This document shows positions 42,146-51,680 of a stretch of DNA of 64,000 nucleotides, in pieces (the first letter of the stretch is position 1; each line of letters starts with the position of its first letter). Below the pieces are notes generated by a model. It was not told the origin of the DNA. It was given only the letters and a program-made list of their open reading frames with translations, and made no database searches. The translations under genes were made by a program, and so were the position numbers. This DNA is from Streptomyces curacoi (GTDB lineage: Bacteria > Actinomycetota > Actinomycetes > Streptomycetales > Streptomycetaceae): positions 546,336-610,335 of the forward strand of contig NZ_KQ947990.1 in NCBI RefSeq assembly GCF_001513975.1, read 5' to 3'.

Positions 42146-42227
42146 GGATGAGGTCCTAGTGCTGGAGAAGTCCTACGAGCGCCGGTACCGAAGGGGTCCT
42201 ACGAGCGTACGCGCCGGGCGGCCCCGG

Positions 42228-43652
42228 TCACCGCACCTCGATGAAGGCTCCGGCATCCCGCTCCGGACGCGGTCGCGGCTCCTCCGCCGGATGACCGACC
42301 GCCACCGCCCCCATCGGATCCCAGTCCGCCGGCAGCCCGAGCACCTCCCGCACCACATCCCGGCAGAACATAGTCGACGACACCCACGCCGACCCCAGCC
42401 GCTCCCCGGCCAGCGCGACCAGGAAGTTCTGCACCCCGGCACCGGCGGCCACGACGAACATCTCCCGCTCGGCCCCGTCCCGCCTCGCGTCGCCGTAGGT
42501 GTGCGAGCCGTCCATGACCAGGCAGGGCACCACCAGATACGGCGCGTTGCGCAGCACGTCCCCGCGCCGCACCCGCTTGGCTATCGACTCCTCGCTCTTG
42601 CCGTCCCGCCGCAGATCGGCGATCCAGGCGTCGCGCATGGCGTCGAGCAGCCGCGTCCGCGACTCGGCCGACTCCAGCAGCACGAACCGCCACGGTGTGG
42701 TGTGGTGCGGCGCCGGCGCGGTGACGGCCGCGGCGACCGCTCGGCGTACGGCCCCCGGGTCGACGGGCTCGTCCGTGAAGGCGCGTACCGTACGCCGCTG
42801 GGTCACCGCCTCCCGTATCGCCTCGGAGGTGCCCAGCCGGAACATGTCGTCACGGGCGCCGCGCACCAGCGCCCGCGCCCCCTCGCTGTGCTCCTCGGCC
42901 ACCGTGTGCGCCAGCCCGCGCACCACGGCGACGGGCAGGCCGTCGGCCTTGCCCTTCACCAGGTCACCGGCGGCGGCGAGCTCGTCCGCCGTCGCCACCA
43001 CGGTCGCGCTCAGCGGATTGCCGTACGCGTCCGTGCCCCCACGCAGGTCGTCCAGCACACGCACGCCTGCGGCACCGATCGCCACGTCCGTGAGCCCCGA
43101 GCGCCAGGGGCGGCCGAAGGTGTCGGTGACGACGACGCCGACGCTGACGCCGAGGGCCTCCCGCAGACCCTCCCGGATCGCCCGCGCGGACGCGTCCGGG
43201 TCCTCGGGCAGCAACAGCACCGTCCCGGCGGGGGTGTTGGAGGCGTCGACCCCGGCCGCGGCCATCACAAGTCCCTGCCGGTTCTCGACGATGCGGAGGG
43301 TGCCGCGGCGCGCCACGACCCGCACGGTCTCCGCGTCGATCGCGGACTCCCGGTCACCCGCCGCCACGACCCGCCCCTCGGCCTTGGACACGATCTTCGA
43401 GGTGACGAGCAGCACGTCCCCGTCGGCCAGCCCGGGCTCGGCGGCCGCGATCACCTTGGCCAGGTCGTCGCCCGCGGCGACCTCGGGGATCCCGGAGACG
43501 GCCCAGACCCGGTAACCGGGGGCCCCGCCGCTCGCAGGTGCTCGTCCGGCACGGTCCCGGGCGGCGGCATCCGGCCCGCCCCCGTCGGCGGCGCCCGCCA
43601 CCGCGCCCCCGGCTGACGTGCCCGGCGCCGCTGTCGACTCCTCGCCGCTCAA
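42228..43652 (-). CDS. fbiB: Coenzyme F420:L-glutamate ligase fused to nitroreductase domain
   Basis: 474 residues. After an Ala/Gly-rich leader of about 45 residues, the CofE domain begins WAVSGIPEVAAGDDLAKVIA and has GDVLLVTSKIVSKAEGR, MAAAGVDASNTPAGTVLLLP, VVVTDTFGRPWRSGLTDVAI. The C-terminal half is an FMN nitroreductase-like domain (REAVTQRRTVRAFTDEPVD, APAPHHTTPWRFVLLES, VQNFLVALAGERLGSAWVSS). By FbiB knowledge, the ligase adds glutamates to F420 and the second domain reduces dehydro-F420-0. TTG 43652 overlaps the fbiA stop (TTGA) and has AGGAGGTG 8 nt upstream, so it is coupled to fbiA. Confidence 0.92.
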   Translation of the reverse strand: MSGEESTAAPGTSAGGAVAGAADGGGPDAAARDRAGRAPASGGAPGYRVWAVSGIPEVAAGDDLAKVIAAAEPGLADGDVLLVTSKIVSKAEGRVVAAGDRESAIDAETVRVVARRGTLRIVENRQGLVMAAAGVDASNTPAGTVLLLPEDPDASARAIREGLREALGVSVGVVVTDTFGRPWRSGLTDVAIGAAGVRVLDDLRGGTDAYGNPLSATVVATADELAAAGDLVKGKADGLPVAVVRGLAHTVAEEHSEGARALVRGARDDMFRLGTSEAIREAVTQRRTVRAFTDEPVDPGAVRRAVAAAVTAPAPHHTTPWRFVLLESAESRTRLLDAMRDAWIADLRRDGKSEESIAKRVRRGDVLRNAPYLVVPCLVMDGSHTYGDARRDGAEREMFVVAAGAGVQNFLVALAGERLGSAWVSSTMFCRDVVREVLGLPADWDPMGAVAVGHPAEEPRPRPERDAGAFIEVR

Positions 43653-44608
43653 GCCCCCCGCACCTCCTCGGCCAACGCCAGCGCCTCCCGGGCCATCTGC
43701 GCGGCCGCGTCGACGTCGGTCATCATCAGCGGTACGGCCCGGCAGCGGATCCCGGCCGCCTCGACCCGCTCCACGGAACCCGCGTCCACGGTGTCGACGA
43801 GCCAGCCGTCGAGGAGCCCGGAGCCGTAGTGCTCGGCGACCGCCGCGGCCGTCGACTCCACGCCGACCGCCGCGAGCACCTTGTCGGCCATCCCGCGCAC
43901 GGGCGCGTCCCCGACGATCGGGGACAGGCCCACCACCGGCACCCCGGCGTCGGCGATCGCCTCGCGAATACCGGGAACGGCGAGGATCGTGCCGACGGAC
44001 ACGACCGGGTTGGACGGCGGGAAGAGCACGACGTCCGCCTCGGCGACGGCCTCCAGGACGCCCGGCGCCGGCTTGGCCTGTTCCGCGCCGACCGGCACGA
44101 TCGCCTCGGCCGGCACCGAGGCCCGCAGCCGTACCCAGTACTCCTGGAAGTGGACGGCCTTGCGCTCGCCGTCGATCTCGACGGCCACATGGGTCTCGAC
44201 GCGGTCGTCGGTCATGGGGATGAGACGGACGCCGGGCTGCCAGCGGTCGCACAGCGCCTCCGTCACCGCGCTCAGCGGATATCCGGCGCCGATCATCTGC
44301 GTCCGCACGATGTGCGTGGCGAAGTCCCGGTCGCCGAGCCCGAACCACTCCGGCCCGACGCCGTACGCGGCGAGCTCCTCCTTGAGATGGAAGGTCTCGT
44401 CGGCCCGGCCCCAGCCCTGCTCCTCGTTGATGCCGCCGCCGAGCGTGTACATCACCGTGTCGAGGTCCGGGCAGACCTTCAGCCCGAAGAGGTGGATGTC
44501 GTCCCCGGTGTTGCCGATGACCGTGATGTCCGCGTCCGGCACGGCCCGCTTCAGACCACGCAGGAACCGGGCACCACCGATGCCGCCTGCCAGAACCACA
44601 ATGCGCAT
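43649..44608 (-). CDS. fbiA: 2-phospho-L-lactate / phosphoenolpyruvyl transferase of F420 synthesis
   Basis: 319 residues, CofD family. VVLAGGIGGARFLRGLKRAV binds the substrate, VIGNTGDDIHLFGLKVCPDLD binds metal and Fo, and LFPPSNPVVSVGTILAVPGI and GLSPIVGDAPVRGMADKVL are family signatures. It transfers a phospholactyl or PEP group onto Fo to make (dehydro)F420-0. ATG 44608 (MRIVVLAGG) is chosen by homology; no clear ribosome binding site precedes it. First gene of the fbiA-fbiB operon. Confidence 0.95.
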   Translation of the reverse strand: MRIVVLAGGIGGARFLRGLKRAVPDADITVIGNTGDDIHLFGLKVCPDLDTVMYTLGGGINEEQGWGRADETFHLKEELAAYGVGPEWFGLGDRDFATHIVRTQMIGAGYPLSAVTEALCDRWQPGVRLIPMTDDRVETHVAVEIDGERKAVHFQEYWVRLRASVPAEAIVPVGAEQAKPAPGVLEAVAEADVVLFPPSNPVVSVGTILAVPGIREAIADAGVPVVGLSPIVGDAPVRGMADKVLAAVGVESTAAAVAEHYGSGLLDGWLVDTVDAGSVERVEAAGIRCRAVPLMMTDVDAAAQMAREALALAEEVRGA

Positions 44609-44642
44609 GGGAGCAAGTCTTGCAGGCGGGTACGACAACGGG

Positions 44643-45149
44643 TCAGGCAGTCACCGGACTCGGCTCGATACCAGCTTCGCAGGCGGGGGTGGTGTGCATC
44701 GGCATCTCGGTCAGGCCCGGGTAGTACACGTGCAGGCTGACCGCCGGCTCCAGCGCGTCGTTCGCCACCTCGTGCACATAGCCCGGGGCGAACACCCGCT
44801 GGGCGCCCGCCGCCAGCACGCGCGTGCCGCGCTCGGTGCGCTCGGTCAGCGTGCCGTCCAGAACGGTCAGCACACCGGAGGACCGGCCGTGGTCGTGCAG
44901 TCCGCTGCCCTGTCCGGGGACCCAGGACAGCAGCCACACCTCGTAGCCGGGGCCGGTGCGCAGCCGGTGGTACCAGCGCGTGGTCGCGTCGTACTGGACG
45001 AGGTGCTCCCACTGGGACCGGTCGGCGGCGAGGGAGCGGGCCAGGCCGACGAACTCGGCGACGGTGGCCGGGTGCTCGCGGGGTGTCTGGAGGAGGTGCG
45101 GGACTTCGAGGATGTCGCCGGCGATCTGGAGGTCGCTGTCGCTGTTCAT
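44643..45149 (-). CDS. Cysteine dioxygenase (type I) / cupin
   Basis: 168 residues. The cupin iron ligands are the two His of GSGLHDHGRSSGVLTVLDG and the His of PGYVHEVANDALEP. Small actinobacterial enzymes of this type oxidise cysteine to cysteinesulfinate with a mononuclear Fe(II). VWLLSWVPGQGSGLHDHG is characteristic. ATG 45149 (MNSDSDLQ) lacks a strong site; AAGGAA lies 13 nt upstream. Next gene on the strand, fbiA, starts 35 bp beyond the window-left end of this one. Another thiol dioxygenase substrate is possible. Confidence 0.85.
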   Translation of the reverse strand: MNSDSDLQIAGDILEVPHLLQTPREHPATVAEFVGLARSLAADRSQWEHLVQYDATTRWYHRLRTGPGYEVWLLSWVPGQGSGLHDHGRSSGVLTVLDGTLTERTERGTRVLAAGAQRVFAPGYVHEVANDALEPAVSLHVYYPGLTEMPMHTTPACEAGIEPSPVTA

Positions 45150-45862
45150 GAGGTGCGTGGATTCCTTGGCGGAAGAGCGGGGGATGGCTGGGTGTCGCTT
45201 ACCGTCCGCCCGGGTCGCGGGGGACAGGAGGGCCCTGGGTTCGGGCGTGGGAACAAGCAGCCGAGTCGCGGTGGACTCAGAGGCAGCCGGAGCGCGCTGG
45301 GCTCAACAGCTGGGACAGCAACAGCTACAGCGAGCGCGGGCAGCACCGTGGGACCCGGCGGTGCGGGTCGAGGTGAGTGCCAAGTTCGCGAGCATGCCCA
45401 TAAGGACATCGGTTCATGCCCGCACTGTCAACTCGGCGCCCGGGGGTGTGGGACATCTTTCACCTCATCCGGTTCATCTCTCTGGCGAAAGGTTTGTTCA
45501 CGCGTGACCCGGGACACATGGCGCACATCCAGGCGCTCGGGCGTCGTTGTGATCCTGTGATCCGACTGTGATCCGGTTCGCTTCTACGCACGCGTGCAAC
45601 GAGATCGAACTTCTGGGCGTCCTTTTCCGTACAGGCTCTGCGCGGGGTCGGACACCCTCCGGGGCCTCGCCTGCTTGTCAAGGTTTATGCCGATTTGAAC
45701 ACTTTCCGCTAGGCCTTGGTTCCGCAGAGTGAATAAGGGGCTCAATAGCAGATCTCGGCTTGACTCGCCCGGAGCAGCACACTTGTAATTTCACTCGTGT
45801 CGTTCAGCCGAAATCGGTAACGGCTACATCACGGGGACGCGAAAGACAGACGAGGGGCGCAC
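45150..45862. other. Long upstream region of whiB
   Basis: 713 bp without a convincing gene, with falling GC toward the whiB side. It contains a candidate vegetative promoter (45761-45790), repeated GTGATCC/TGTGATC motifs (45547-45575), palindrome ACGCACGCGTGC near 45585-45596 and one CGGACACC near 45650. Long and complex control regions are expected for this developmental gene. Confidence 0.6.
45761..45790 (+). promoter_or_regulatory. Candidate whiB promoter
   Basis: TTGACT (45761-45766) and TGTAAT (45785-45790) separated by 18 bp, a good match to a vegetative -35/-10 pair. It would give a leader of about 65 nt before ATG 45863. Confidence 0.6.
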
Positions 45863-46126
45863 ATGACCGAGCTGGTGCAGCAACTGCTGGTCGACGACGC
45901 GGACGAGGAACTCGGCTGGCAGGAGCGCGCGCTGTGCGCCCAGACCGACCCCGAGTCCTTCTTCCCCGAGAAGGGCGGCTCCACCCGCGAGGCCAAGAAG
46001 GTCTGTCTCGCCTGTGAGGTCCGCTCCGAGTGCCTCGAATACGCCCTCGCCAACGACGAGCGCTTCGGAATCTGGGGCGGCCTGTCCGAGCGCGAGCGCC
46101 GCCGGCTGAAGAAGGCCGCCGTCTGA
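45863..46126 (+). CDS. whiB: WhiB developmental transcription factor
   Basis: 87 residues. The four iron-sulfur ligand Cys are 25, 48, 51 and 57 (ALCAQTDPESFF; KVCLACEVRSECLEYAL), followed by the turn FGIWGGLSERERRRLKKAAV. The sequence start MTELVQQLLVDDADEELGWQ and the length match S. coelicolor WhiB as I recall it. WhiB carries a [4Fe-4S] cluster and works with WhiA, binding GACAC-containing promoters, to start sporulation septation. GGGG lies before ATG 45863 (GAGGGGCGCAC). Confidence 0.96.
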   Translation: MTELVQQLLVDDADEELGWQERALCAQTDPESFFPEKGGSTREAKKVCLACEVRSECLEYALANDERFGIWGGLSERERRRLKKAAV

Positions 46127-46383
46127 CCGTGCGCAGGCCGTCCGGCCGTCGCGGGCCGGGCCGCAGGACCGCTCGACAGGTCTGAAGCGCACGCATCCGC
46201 ACGACATATCCGTACGTACGTACGCCTCGAACAGGTCTCGAAGAGCCCGTCGCGCTGGGTTGTCCACAGGCGGCGGGCCGCCGTCATGCCCAGCCGATAG
46301 TGTGGTCGCTCGTCCGAGACGCCCCGCTGTCCCCAGGGGCACAGGCGTCCACCGCAGTCCATCGAACCGGGGCCCGTACCTCG

Positions 46384-49300
46384 ATGTCCGTGCACAGCCA
46401 CTCGGCAGCCCATCACGACCCCGCTGCCACGCCTGAGTTTCCGCGTCATGTGGTGACCGCGGTGCTCGTCTCCCACGACGGCGCCCGCTGGCTGCCCGAC
46501 GCGCTCGCCGGGCTGCTCGGCCAGGAGCGACCCGTCCAGTTCGCCGTCGCGGCCGACACCGGCAGCGCGGACCACTCCGCGCAGCTGGTCACCGACGCCC
46601 TCGGCGACGACCGCGTACTGCACCTCGCCCGGCGCACCGGATTCGGCCAGGCCGTCGAGGAGGCCAACCGCATCGCCCCCGTCCTCACCCCGGACGAGCT
46701 GACCTATCTGAAGCGGCCGAGCGGCTGGGACCCGGTCACGCGCACCTGGCGCGACGACGCCTACGACATGCCCGAACTCCCCCACGGGGAGCCCGTGCAG
46801 TGGCTGTGGCTGCTGCACGACGACTGCGCCCCCGAACCCGACGCCCTGGCCCAGCTGCTGCGCGTCGTGGAGAACGAGTACGAGCTCGGCCGTGACGACG
46901 TCGCCGTCGTGGGCCCCAAGTTGCGCGGCTGGTACGACCGCCGGCAGCTCCTGGAGGTCGGCGTCACCATCGCCAACTCCGGCCGCCGCTGGACCGGCCT
47001 CGACCGCCGCGAACAGGACCAGGGCCAGCACGACCACGTACGGCCCGTGCTGTCCGTGTCCACCGCCGGCATGCTGATCCGGCGCGATGTGTTCGAACAA
47101 CTGGGCGGCTTCGACCGCCGGTTGCCGCTGATGCGCGACGACGTCGACCTGTGCTGGCGCGTCACGGCCGCCGGCCACCGCGTCCTCGTCGCCCCCGAGG
47201 CAGTCGTACGACACGCCGAGGCGGCCTCCCGCGAACGCCGCACCGTCGACTGCGTGGGCCGCACCGCCGCCTCCCCGCACAAGGTCGACAAGGCGGGCGC
47301 CGTCTACACCCTGCTCGTCAACACGCGTACGGCCGTGCTGCCCTGGGTGCTGCTGCGCCTGGTCGTCGGCACGGTCCTGCGGACCCTCGCCTACCTCGTG
47401 GGCAAGGTCCCCGGACAGGCCCTCGACGAGATCCGCGGTCTCATGGGCACACTGCTGCGCCCCGAGCGGATCATCGCCGGGCGCCGCAGGCGCGGCACGC
47501 CCGTCATCGACAAGGGTGAGCTGCGGGCGCTGTTCCCGCCGCCCGGCGCGACCGTGCGGGCCACCGTCGAACAGGTCGCGGGCAGCCTCGTCGGCCGTTC
47601 CGACGCCGAGGCCGCCCCCGGCGCGGGACGGCACGGCGGCGCGATCGAGTCCGGGCCCGGCGGCGACGACGCGGACTTCCTGGAGATCGAGCAGTTCGCC
47701 CGCCTCAAGCGCGTCGCCCGCAAGCCCGGACCGGTGCTCTTCCTGGTGCTCCTGTTCGCCTCGCTGATCGCCTGCCGGGAGCTGCTCGGCGGCGGCGCGC
47801 TCGCGGGCGGTGCGCTGCTGCCCGCACCGGCCGAGTCGAGTGAGCTGTGGTCCCGCTACCTGGACGCATGGCATCCGGTGGGGGCGGGCGGCACACCGTC
47901 CGCGCCGCCGTATCTCGCGATCGTGGCGCTGCTCGCCTCCATGCTGCTGGGTTCCACCGGGCTCGCGGTAACGGTCCTGCTCGTCTGCTCGGTGCCGCTG
48001 GCAGGGTTCACCGCCTACTTCGCCTCCCGTCCGCTCGTCGAGTCCCGCCTGCTGCGCGCGTGGGCGGCCGTCGTCTACGCCGTCCTGCCCGCCGCCACCG
48101 GCGCCCTCGCCGGCGGCCGCATCGGCACCGCCGTCCTCGCCGTCCTGCTGCCGTTCCTCGCGCGCGCGGGCATCGCGGCGAGCGGCCTGGCGAACAGCAA
48201 CGGCGCGCGCGGCAGTTGGCGCGCGACCTGGGCCTACGCGCTGCTGCTGACGATCACCACGGCCTTCACGCCGATCGTGTGGCCGATCGCGCTGGTCCTC
48301 GGCCTCGGGCTGCTGGCGGTGCGGCGCGCCGACATCACCGCGTACGGCCTGCGCTTCCTGGCCCAGCTCGGCGTCCCCCTGCTGATGCTCGCGCCCTGGT
48401 CGCTGTCGCTGCTTCCGTTCGGCTTCTTCCAGGAGGCCGGACTGCAGTACGACCCCTCGGCCGCGTCCGCCCTGGATCTGCTCGGCGCCAGCCCCGGCGG
48501 ACCCGGCACCGTCAGCGGGCTGATGCTCATCGGCGTCGTACTGGCCGCGCTGGCCGCCCTGATGCGCTCCGAGCGGCAGTGGGCAATCCGCACGGCCTGG
48601 GCGGTCGCCCTGCTGGGCCTCGTGTTCGCGGCCCTGTCCAACAGCTCCACCTGGGCCGGCCCCGCCACCCTCGTCTACGGCATCGCCCTCCTGGCCGCCG
48701 CCGTGCTCGGCGCCGACGGCGCACGCGCGCGTGTGGCCGAGCAGAGCTTCGGCTGGCGCCAGCCGGTCGCTGCGCTGATCGCCTTCGCCGCCGCCGCGGG
48801 CCCGCTGCTCGTCGCCGCCGGCTGGATGATCCGCGGCGCCGACGGGCCGCTGGAGCGACGCGATCCCGTACAGGTCCCGGCGTTCGTCGCCGAGGAGAGC
48901 GGCACCCGCGACCAGGCCCGCACCCTCGTCCTCGACAGCGACTCCTCGGCCCACGTCGGCTACATGCTCGTCCGTGGCTCCGGCGCCCGCCTCGGCGACG
49001 CCGAGCTCGCCGCGGCCGACGGGGAGAACGCCAAGCTCGACAAGATCGTCGCCAACCTCGTCGCCGGCTCCGGCGCCGACCAGGCCGACCAGCTGGGCGC
49101 GTTCGCGGTGCGGTACGTCCTCGTCCACAAGGGCGCTCCCCGCGAGGTCGCGCGCGTGCTGGACGCCACGCCCGGACTGTCGCGGCTGAGCGAGCAGAAC
49201 GGCAGTGCGCTGTGGCGGGTCGACCGGCAGGTGTCGCGCGCGGCCATCGTCGCCGCGTCGGGGTCCGGGGCTGCGTCGGAGTCCGGTTCCGCCCCCGGTG

Positions 49301-50088
49301 ACGCGTCCGGCGCCGGTGAGCCTCAGCCCGTCGCCGCGGGCCCCGTCGAGATCCACACCACGATCCCGAGCGGCTCCGAGGGGCGTGTCCTGCGCCTCGC
49401 CGACAGTGCCGACGAGGGCTGGACGGCCACCCTGGACGGCAAGCCGCTGACTCCGACCACGGTCGACGGCTGGGCCCAGGGCTTCGAGCTGCCGGCCGGT
49501 GGCGGCAGGTTGGACGTCACCTACGACGACCCGATCGGACACACCGCCTGGCTGTGGGTCCAGGGCTTCCTCGCCCTCGTCCTCGTCGTGATGGCCCTTC
49601 CCGGACGTCGCCGCGACATCGACGACGACCTGCCCGAGGAGCCGGCCGTCCCGGCCGAGGCCGTGGCGGGCGAGGGCCGCCGCGCCCGTCGCCTGCGCGC
49701 TCAGGCCGAGGCCGAAGAGGCCGGACAGGGCGGGGAGTTCCCGTCCCCTCCGAAGGAGGAGACTGCTGCGGCGATTCCGCAGCAGCAGTCCTACGGCGAG
49801 TGGAACACGCCGAGTTACGCGGCGGGCAACGAGTACGGCGGTTACGGCGGGGAGCAGCAGTACCCGGGCGGTCAGCAGTACCCGGCGGGCGGCGCCTACG
49901 ACCAGACGTACCAGGCCGACCCGTACCAGGGCGGCCAGTACGACCCGTACGCATACGGCGGGCAGTCCTCCACGGCGTCGTACGACACGTCCTACGACCA
50001 GACGTACCAGCAGGGTTACGACGCCACGTACGACCCCGCGCAGCCGCATCCGCAGGGCAATGAGCGTTCCGACGGGAGCCAGCAGTGA
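46384..50088 (+). CDS. Giant membrane glycosyltransferase (family 2) with Tyr/Gly/Gln-rich tail
   Basis: 1234 residues. N-terminal GT2 domain: HVVTAVLVSHDGARWLPDAL, QWLWLLHDDCAPEPDAL (DDxx metal motif), MLIRRDVFEQLGGFDRRLPL then MRDDVDLCWRVTAAGHRV. From about residue 440 there are some 12 hydrophobic segments, an extracytoplasmic beta domain (VEIHTTIPSGSEGRVLRLAD), a last membrane segment (AWLWVQGFLALVLVVMALPG) and a 170-residue cytoplasmic tail rich in Y, G, Q and P. ATG 46384 is preferred over GTG 46300, which overlaps a GATAGT promoter-like box. Its stop overlaps the next start (GTGA). Substrate unknown; a wall or lipid-linked glycan is likely. Confidence 0.88.
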   Translation: MSVHSHSAAHHDPAATPEFPRHVVTAVLVSHDGARWLPDALAGLLGQERPVQFAVAADTGSADHSAQLVTDALGDDRVLHLARRTGFGQAVEEANRIAPVLTPDELTYLKRPSGWDPVTRTWRDDAYDMPELPHGEPVQWLWLLHDDCAPEPDALAQLLRVVENEYELGRDDVAVVGPKLRGWYDRRQLLEVGVTIANSGRRWTGLDRREQDQGQHDHVRPVLSVSTAGMLIRRDVFEQLGGFDRRLPLMRDDVDLCWRVTAAGHRVLVAPEAVVRHAEAASRERRTVDCVGRTAASPHKVDKAGAVYTLLVNTRTAVLPWVLLRLVVGTVLRTLAYLVGKVPGQALDEIRGLMGTLLRPERIIAGRRRRGTPVIDKGELRALFPPPGATVRATVEQVAGSLVGRSDAEAAPGAGRHGGAIESGPGGDDADFLEIEQFARLKRVARKPGPVLFLVLLFASLIACRELLGGGALAGGALLPAPAESSELWSRYLDAWHPVGAGGTPSAPPYLAIVALLASMLLGSTGLAVTVLLVCSVPLAGFTAYFASRPLVESRLLRAWAAVVYAVLPAATGALAGGRIGTAVLAVLLPFLARAGIAASGLANSNGARGSWRATWAYALLLTITTAFTPIVWPIALVLGLGLLAVRRADITAYGLRFLAQLGVPLLMLAPWSLSLLPFGFFQEAGLQYDPSAASALDLLGASPGGPGTVSGLMLIGVVLAALAALMRSERQWAIRTAWAVALLGLVFAALSNSSTWAGPATLVYGIALLAAAVLGADGARARVAEQSFGWRQPVAALIAFAAAAGPLLVAAGWMIRGADGPLERRDPVQVPAFVAEESGTRDQARTLVLDSDSSAHVGYMLVRGSGARLGDAELAAADGENAKLDKIVANLVAGSGADQADQLGAFAVRYVLVHKGAPREVARVLDATPGLSRLSEQNGSALWRVDRQVSRAAIVAASGSGAASESGSAPGDASGAGEPQPVAAGPVEIHTTIPSGSEGRVLRLADSADEGWTATLDGKPLTPTTVDGWAQGFELPAGGGRLDVTYDDPIGHTAWLWVQGFLALVLVVMALPGRRRDIDDDLPEEPAVPAEAVAGEGRRARRLRAQAEAEEAGQGGEFPSPPKEETAAAIPQQQSYGEWNTPSYAAGNEYGGYGGEQQYPGGQQYPAGGAYDQTYQADPYQGGQYDPYAYGGQSSTASYDTSYDQTYQQGYDATYDPAQPHPQGNERSDGSQQ

Positions 50089-51593
50089 ACCGCACCACCC
50101 TGTCCCTCATCGCCGGCGTCACCGCCCTCGCCGCCGTCACCGGGTTCGCGGCGTTCACCACACCGGACGCGTCCGGCCCGAACACGGCCAAGGCCGCTGC
50201 CGAGTTGCCCGTCGAGCGCACGAGCCTGGTGTGTCCGGCGCCGAGCATCTCGGACCTCGCCGAGACGACGTACACGTCGTTCACGCCCGTCACGAAGGGG
50301 ACGGGGAGCGGCGGGAAGGCGGAACTGCTGGCGGCCGCCGCGCAGAAGGCGGACGCCGACGGCAAGAAGGCGGACGAGGACGGCAAGGGCGGTAAGGCCG
50401 CCAAGCCCGTGCTGGAGGTCAAGGAACCGGGTGAGCCCGTCACCGGGGACGTGTCCGGGGGCGACTCGCCGGCGCTCCTCGGGACCGCCGACGGGAAGTT
50501 CGCGCCCGGGTGGACCGTCCAGGAGACCACGGGGGTCGCCGTGGGCTCGGGGCGGGGGCTGCAGGGCGTCAACTGCACCGCGCCGGACACCGAGTTCTGG
50601 TTCCCGGGCGCCAGTACGGCCGCCGACCGCACGGACTACGTGCACTTGACCAACCCCGACGACTCCGCCGCCGTCGTCGACATCGAGCTCTACGGCAAGG
50701 ACGGTGCGCTCGAGACCACGGTGGGCGACGGGATCACCGTCCAGCCGCACTCCGCTGAGCCGATCCTGCTGTCCACGCTCACCCATGCGAAGCAGACCAA
50801 TGTGACCGTGCATGTGAGTGTGCGCAGCGGTCGGGTGGGTGCCTCGGTGCAGGCGCTGGACGACAGGCTCGGCGGCGACTGGCTGGCCACGTCCACCGAC
50901 CCGGCGGGCAGCCTGGTGCTGCCCGGCATCCCGAAGGACGCCACCGCTGTGCGGCTGATCGCGTTCACGCCGGGGGACGCGGATGCGGACCTCAAGGTGC
51001 GGCTTGCCTCGCCGTCCGGGCTGATCACCCCTGCCGGGAGCGAGACGCTGCACGTCAAGGCGGGGATGACGAGTGCGGTGGACCTCGGGGACGTCATGCG
51101 CGGGGAGGCCGGGTCCTTGGTGCTCACGCCCACGGATCAGTCCGTGCCGGTGGTCGCGGCGGTGCGGGTGATTCGCGGGAAGGGGGCCAAGCAGGAGACG
51201 GCGTTCATCCCGGCGACCCGGCCGGTCGGCACGCGCGCGACGGTGGTCGACAACAGGGCGAAGGGCACGACCCTGTCCCTGGCGGCACCCTTCCGCACGG
51301 CCGAGGTCAAGGTGACGGCGTCGGCGGGAAGTGCGGGGGGCACGGCGGCGTCCAAGACGTACACGATCAAGTCCGGGACCACACAGGACGTGGAGATCCC
51401 GGTGCCGACCGGCCTGAAGGGCACATACGCGCTGACGGTGGAGTCGGTGTCGGGCGGGCCGGTGTACGGGGCTCGGACACTGGCGGTGACGGAGGACGGC
51501 GTGTCGGGCTTCACGGTGCAGACGCTGCCGGATGACCGGGGGATGGTGGCTGTGCCGGAGGCGGACGAGGACTTGTCGGTGCTGCAGAAGTAG
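50085..51593 (+). CDS. DUF5719 family exported protein
   Basis: 502 residues. N-terminal signal or anchor segment TTLSLIAGVTALAAVTGFAA, then VCPAP typical of DUF5719, a Lys/Asp/Gly-rich insertion (KADADGKKADEDGKGG), and beta-sandwich repeats (YVHLTNPDDSAAVVDIELYG, LKVRLASPSGLITPAGSETL). GTG 50085 overlaps the glycosyltransferase stop by 4 nt, so the pair is co-translated; they probably act together at the membrane. Function unknown. Confidence 0.9.
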   Translation: MNRTTLSLIAGVTALAAVTGFAAFTTPDASGPNTAKAAAELPVERTSLVCPAPSISDLAETTYTSFTPVTKGTGSGGKAELLAAAAQKADADGKKADEDGKGGKAAKPVLEVKEPGEPVTGDVSGGDSPALLGTADGKFAPGWTVQETTGVAVGSGRGLQGVNCTAPDTEFWFPGASTAADRTDYVHLTNPDDSAAVVDIELYGKDGALETTVGDGITVQPHSAEPILLSTLTHAKQTNVTVHVSVRSGRVGASVQALDDRLGGDWLATSTDPAGSLVLPGIPKDATAVRLIAFTPGDADADLKVRLASPSGLITPAGSETLHVKAGMTSAVDLGDVMRGEAGSLVLTPTDQSVPVVAAVRVIRGKGAKQETAFIPATRPVGTRATVVDNRAKGTTLSLAAPFRTAEVKVTASAGSAGGTAASKTYTIKSGTTQDVEIPVPTGLKGTYALTVESVSGGPVYGARTLAVTEDGVSGFTVQTLPDDRGMVAVPEADEDLSVLQK

Positions 51594-51646
51594 GTCGTCC
51601 GAGGACGCGGTCACCTGCCAGCGCCGGTCGTGTATTTCAGCCCGTC

Positions 51647-51680
51647 TGGGGGTCCCCCCTGCTCGAAGAGCTTGGGGGAG
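51647..51680. repeat. Short palindromic repeat C, second copy, inside a repeat B remnant
   Basis: TGGGGGTCCCCCC-TGCTCGAAGAGC-TTGGGGGAG. It interrupts a partial repeat B: GCGCCGGTCGTGTATTTCAG, CCCGTC before it and GGACGGGCAGGGGTGGCGG after it. Confidence 0.7.

Noticed and set aside
45585..45596. Operator palindrome upstream of whiB
   Set aside because: ACGCACGCGTGC is a dyad only in part and such CG-rich palindromes are frequent here; not listed as a site on its own.
45829..50049. 1406-residue open frame antisense to the whiB-glycosyltransferase region
   Set aside because: It mirrors the third-position GC bias of the real plus-strand gene, its translation is low-complexity Gly/Arg/Val/Asp, and it covers whiB in antisense.
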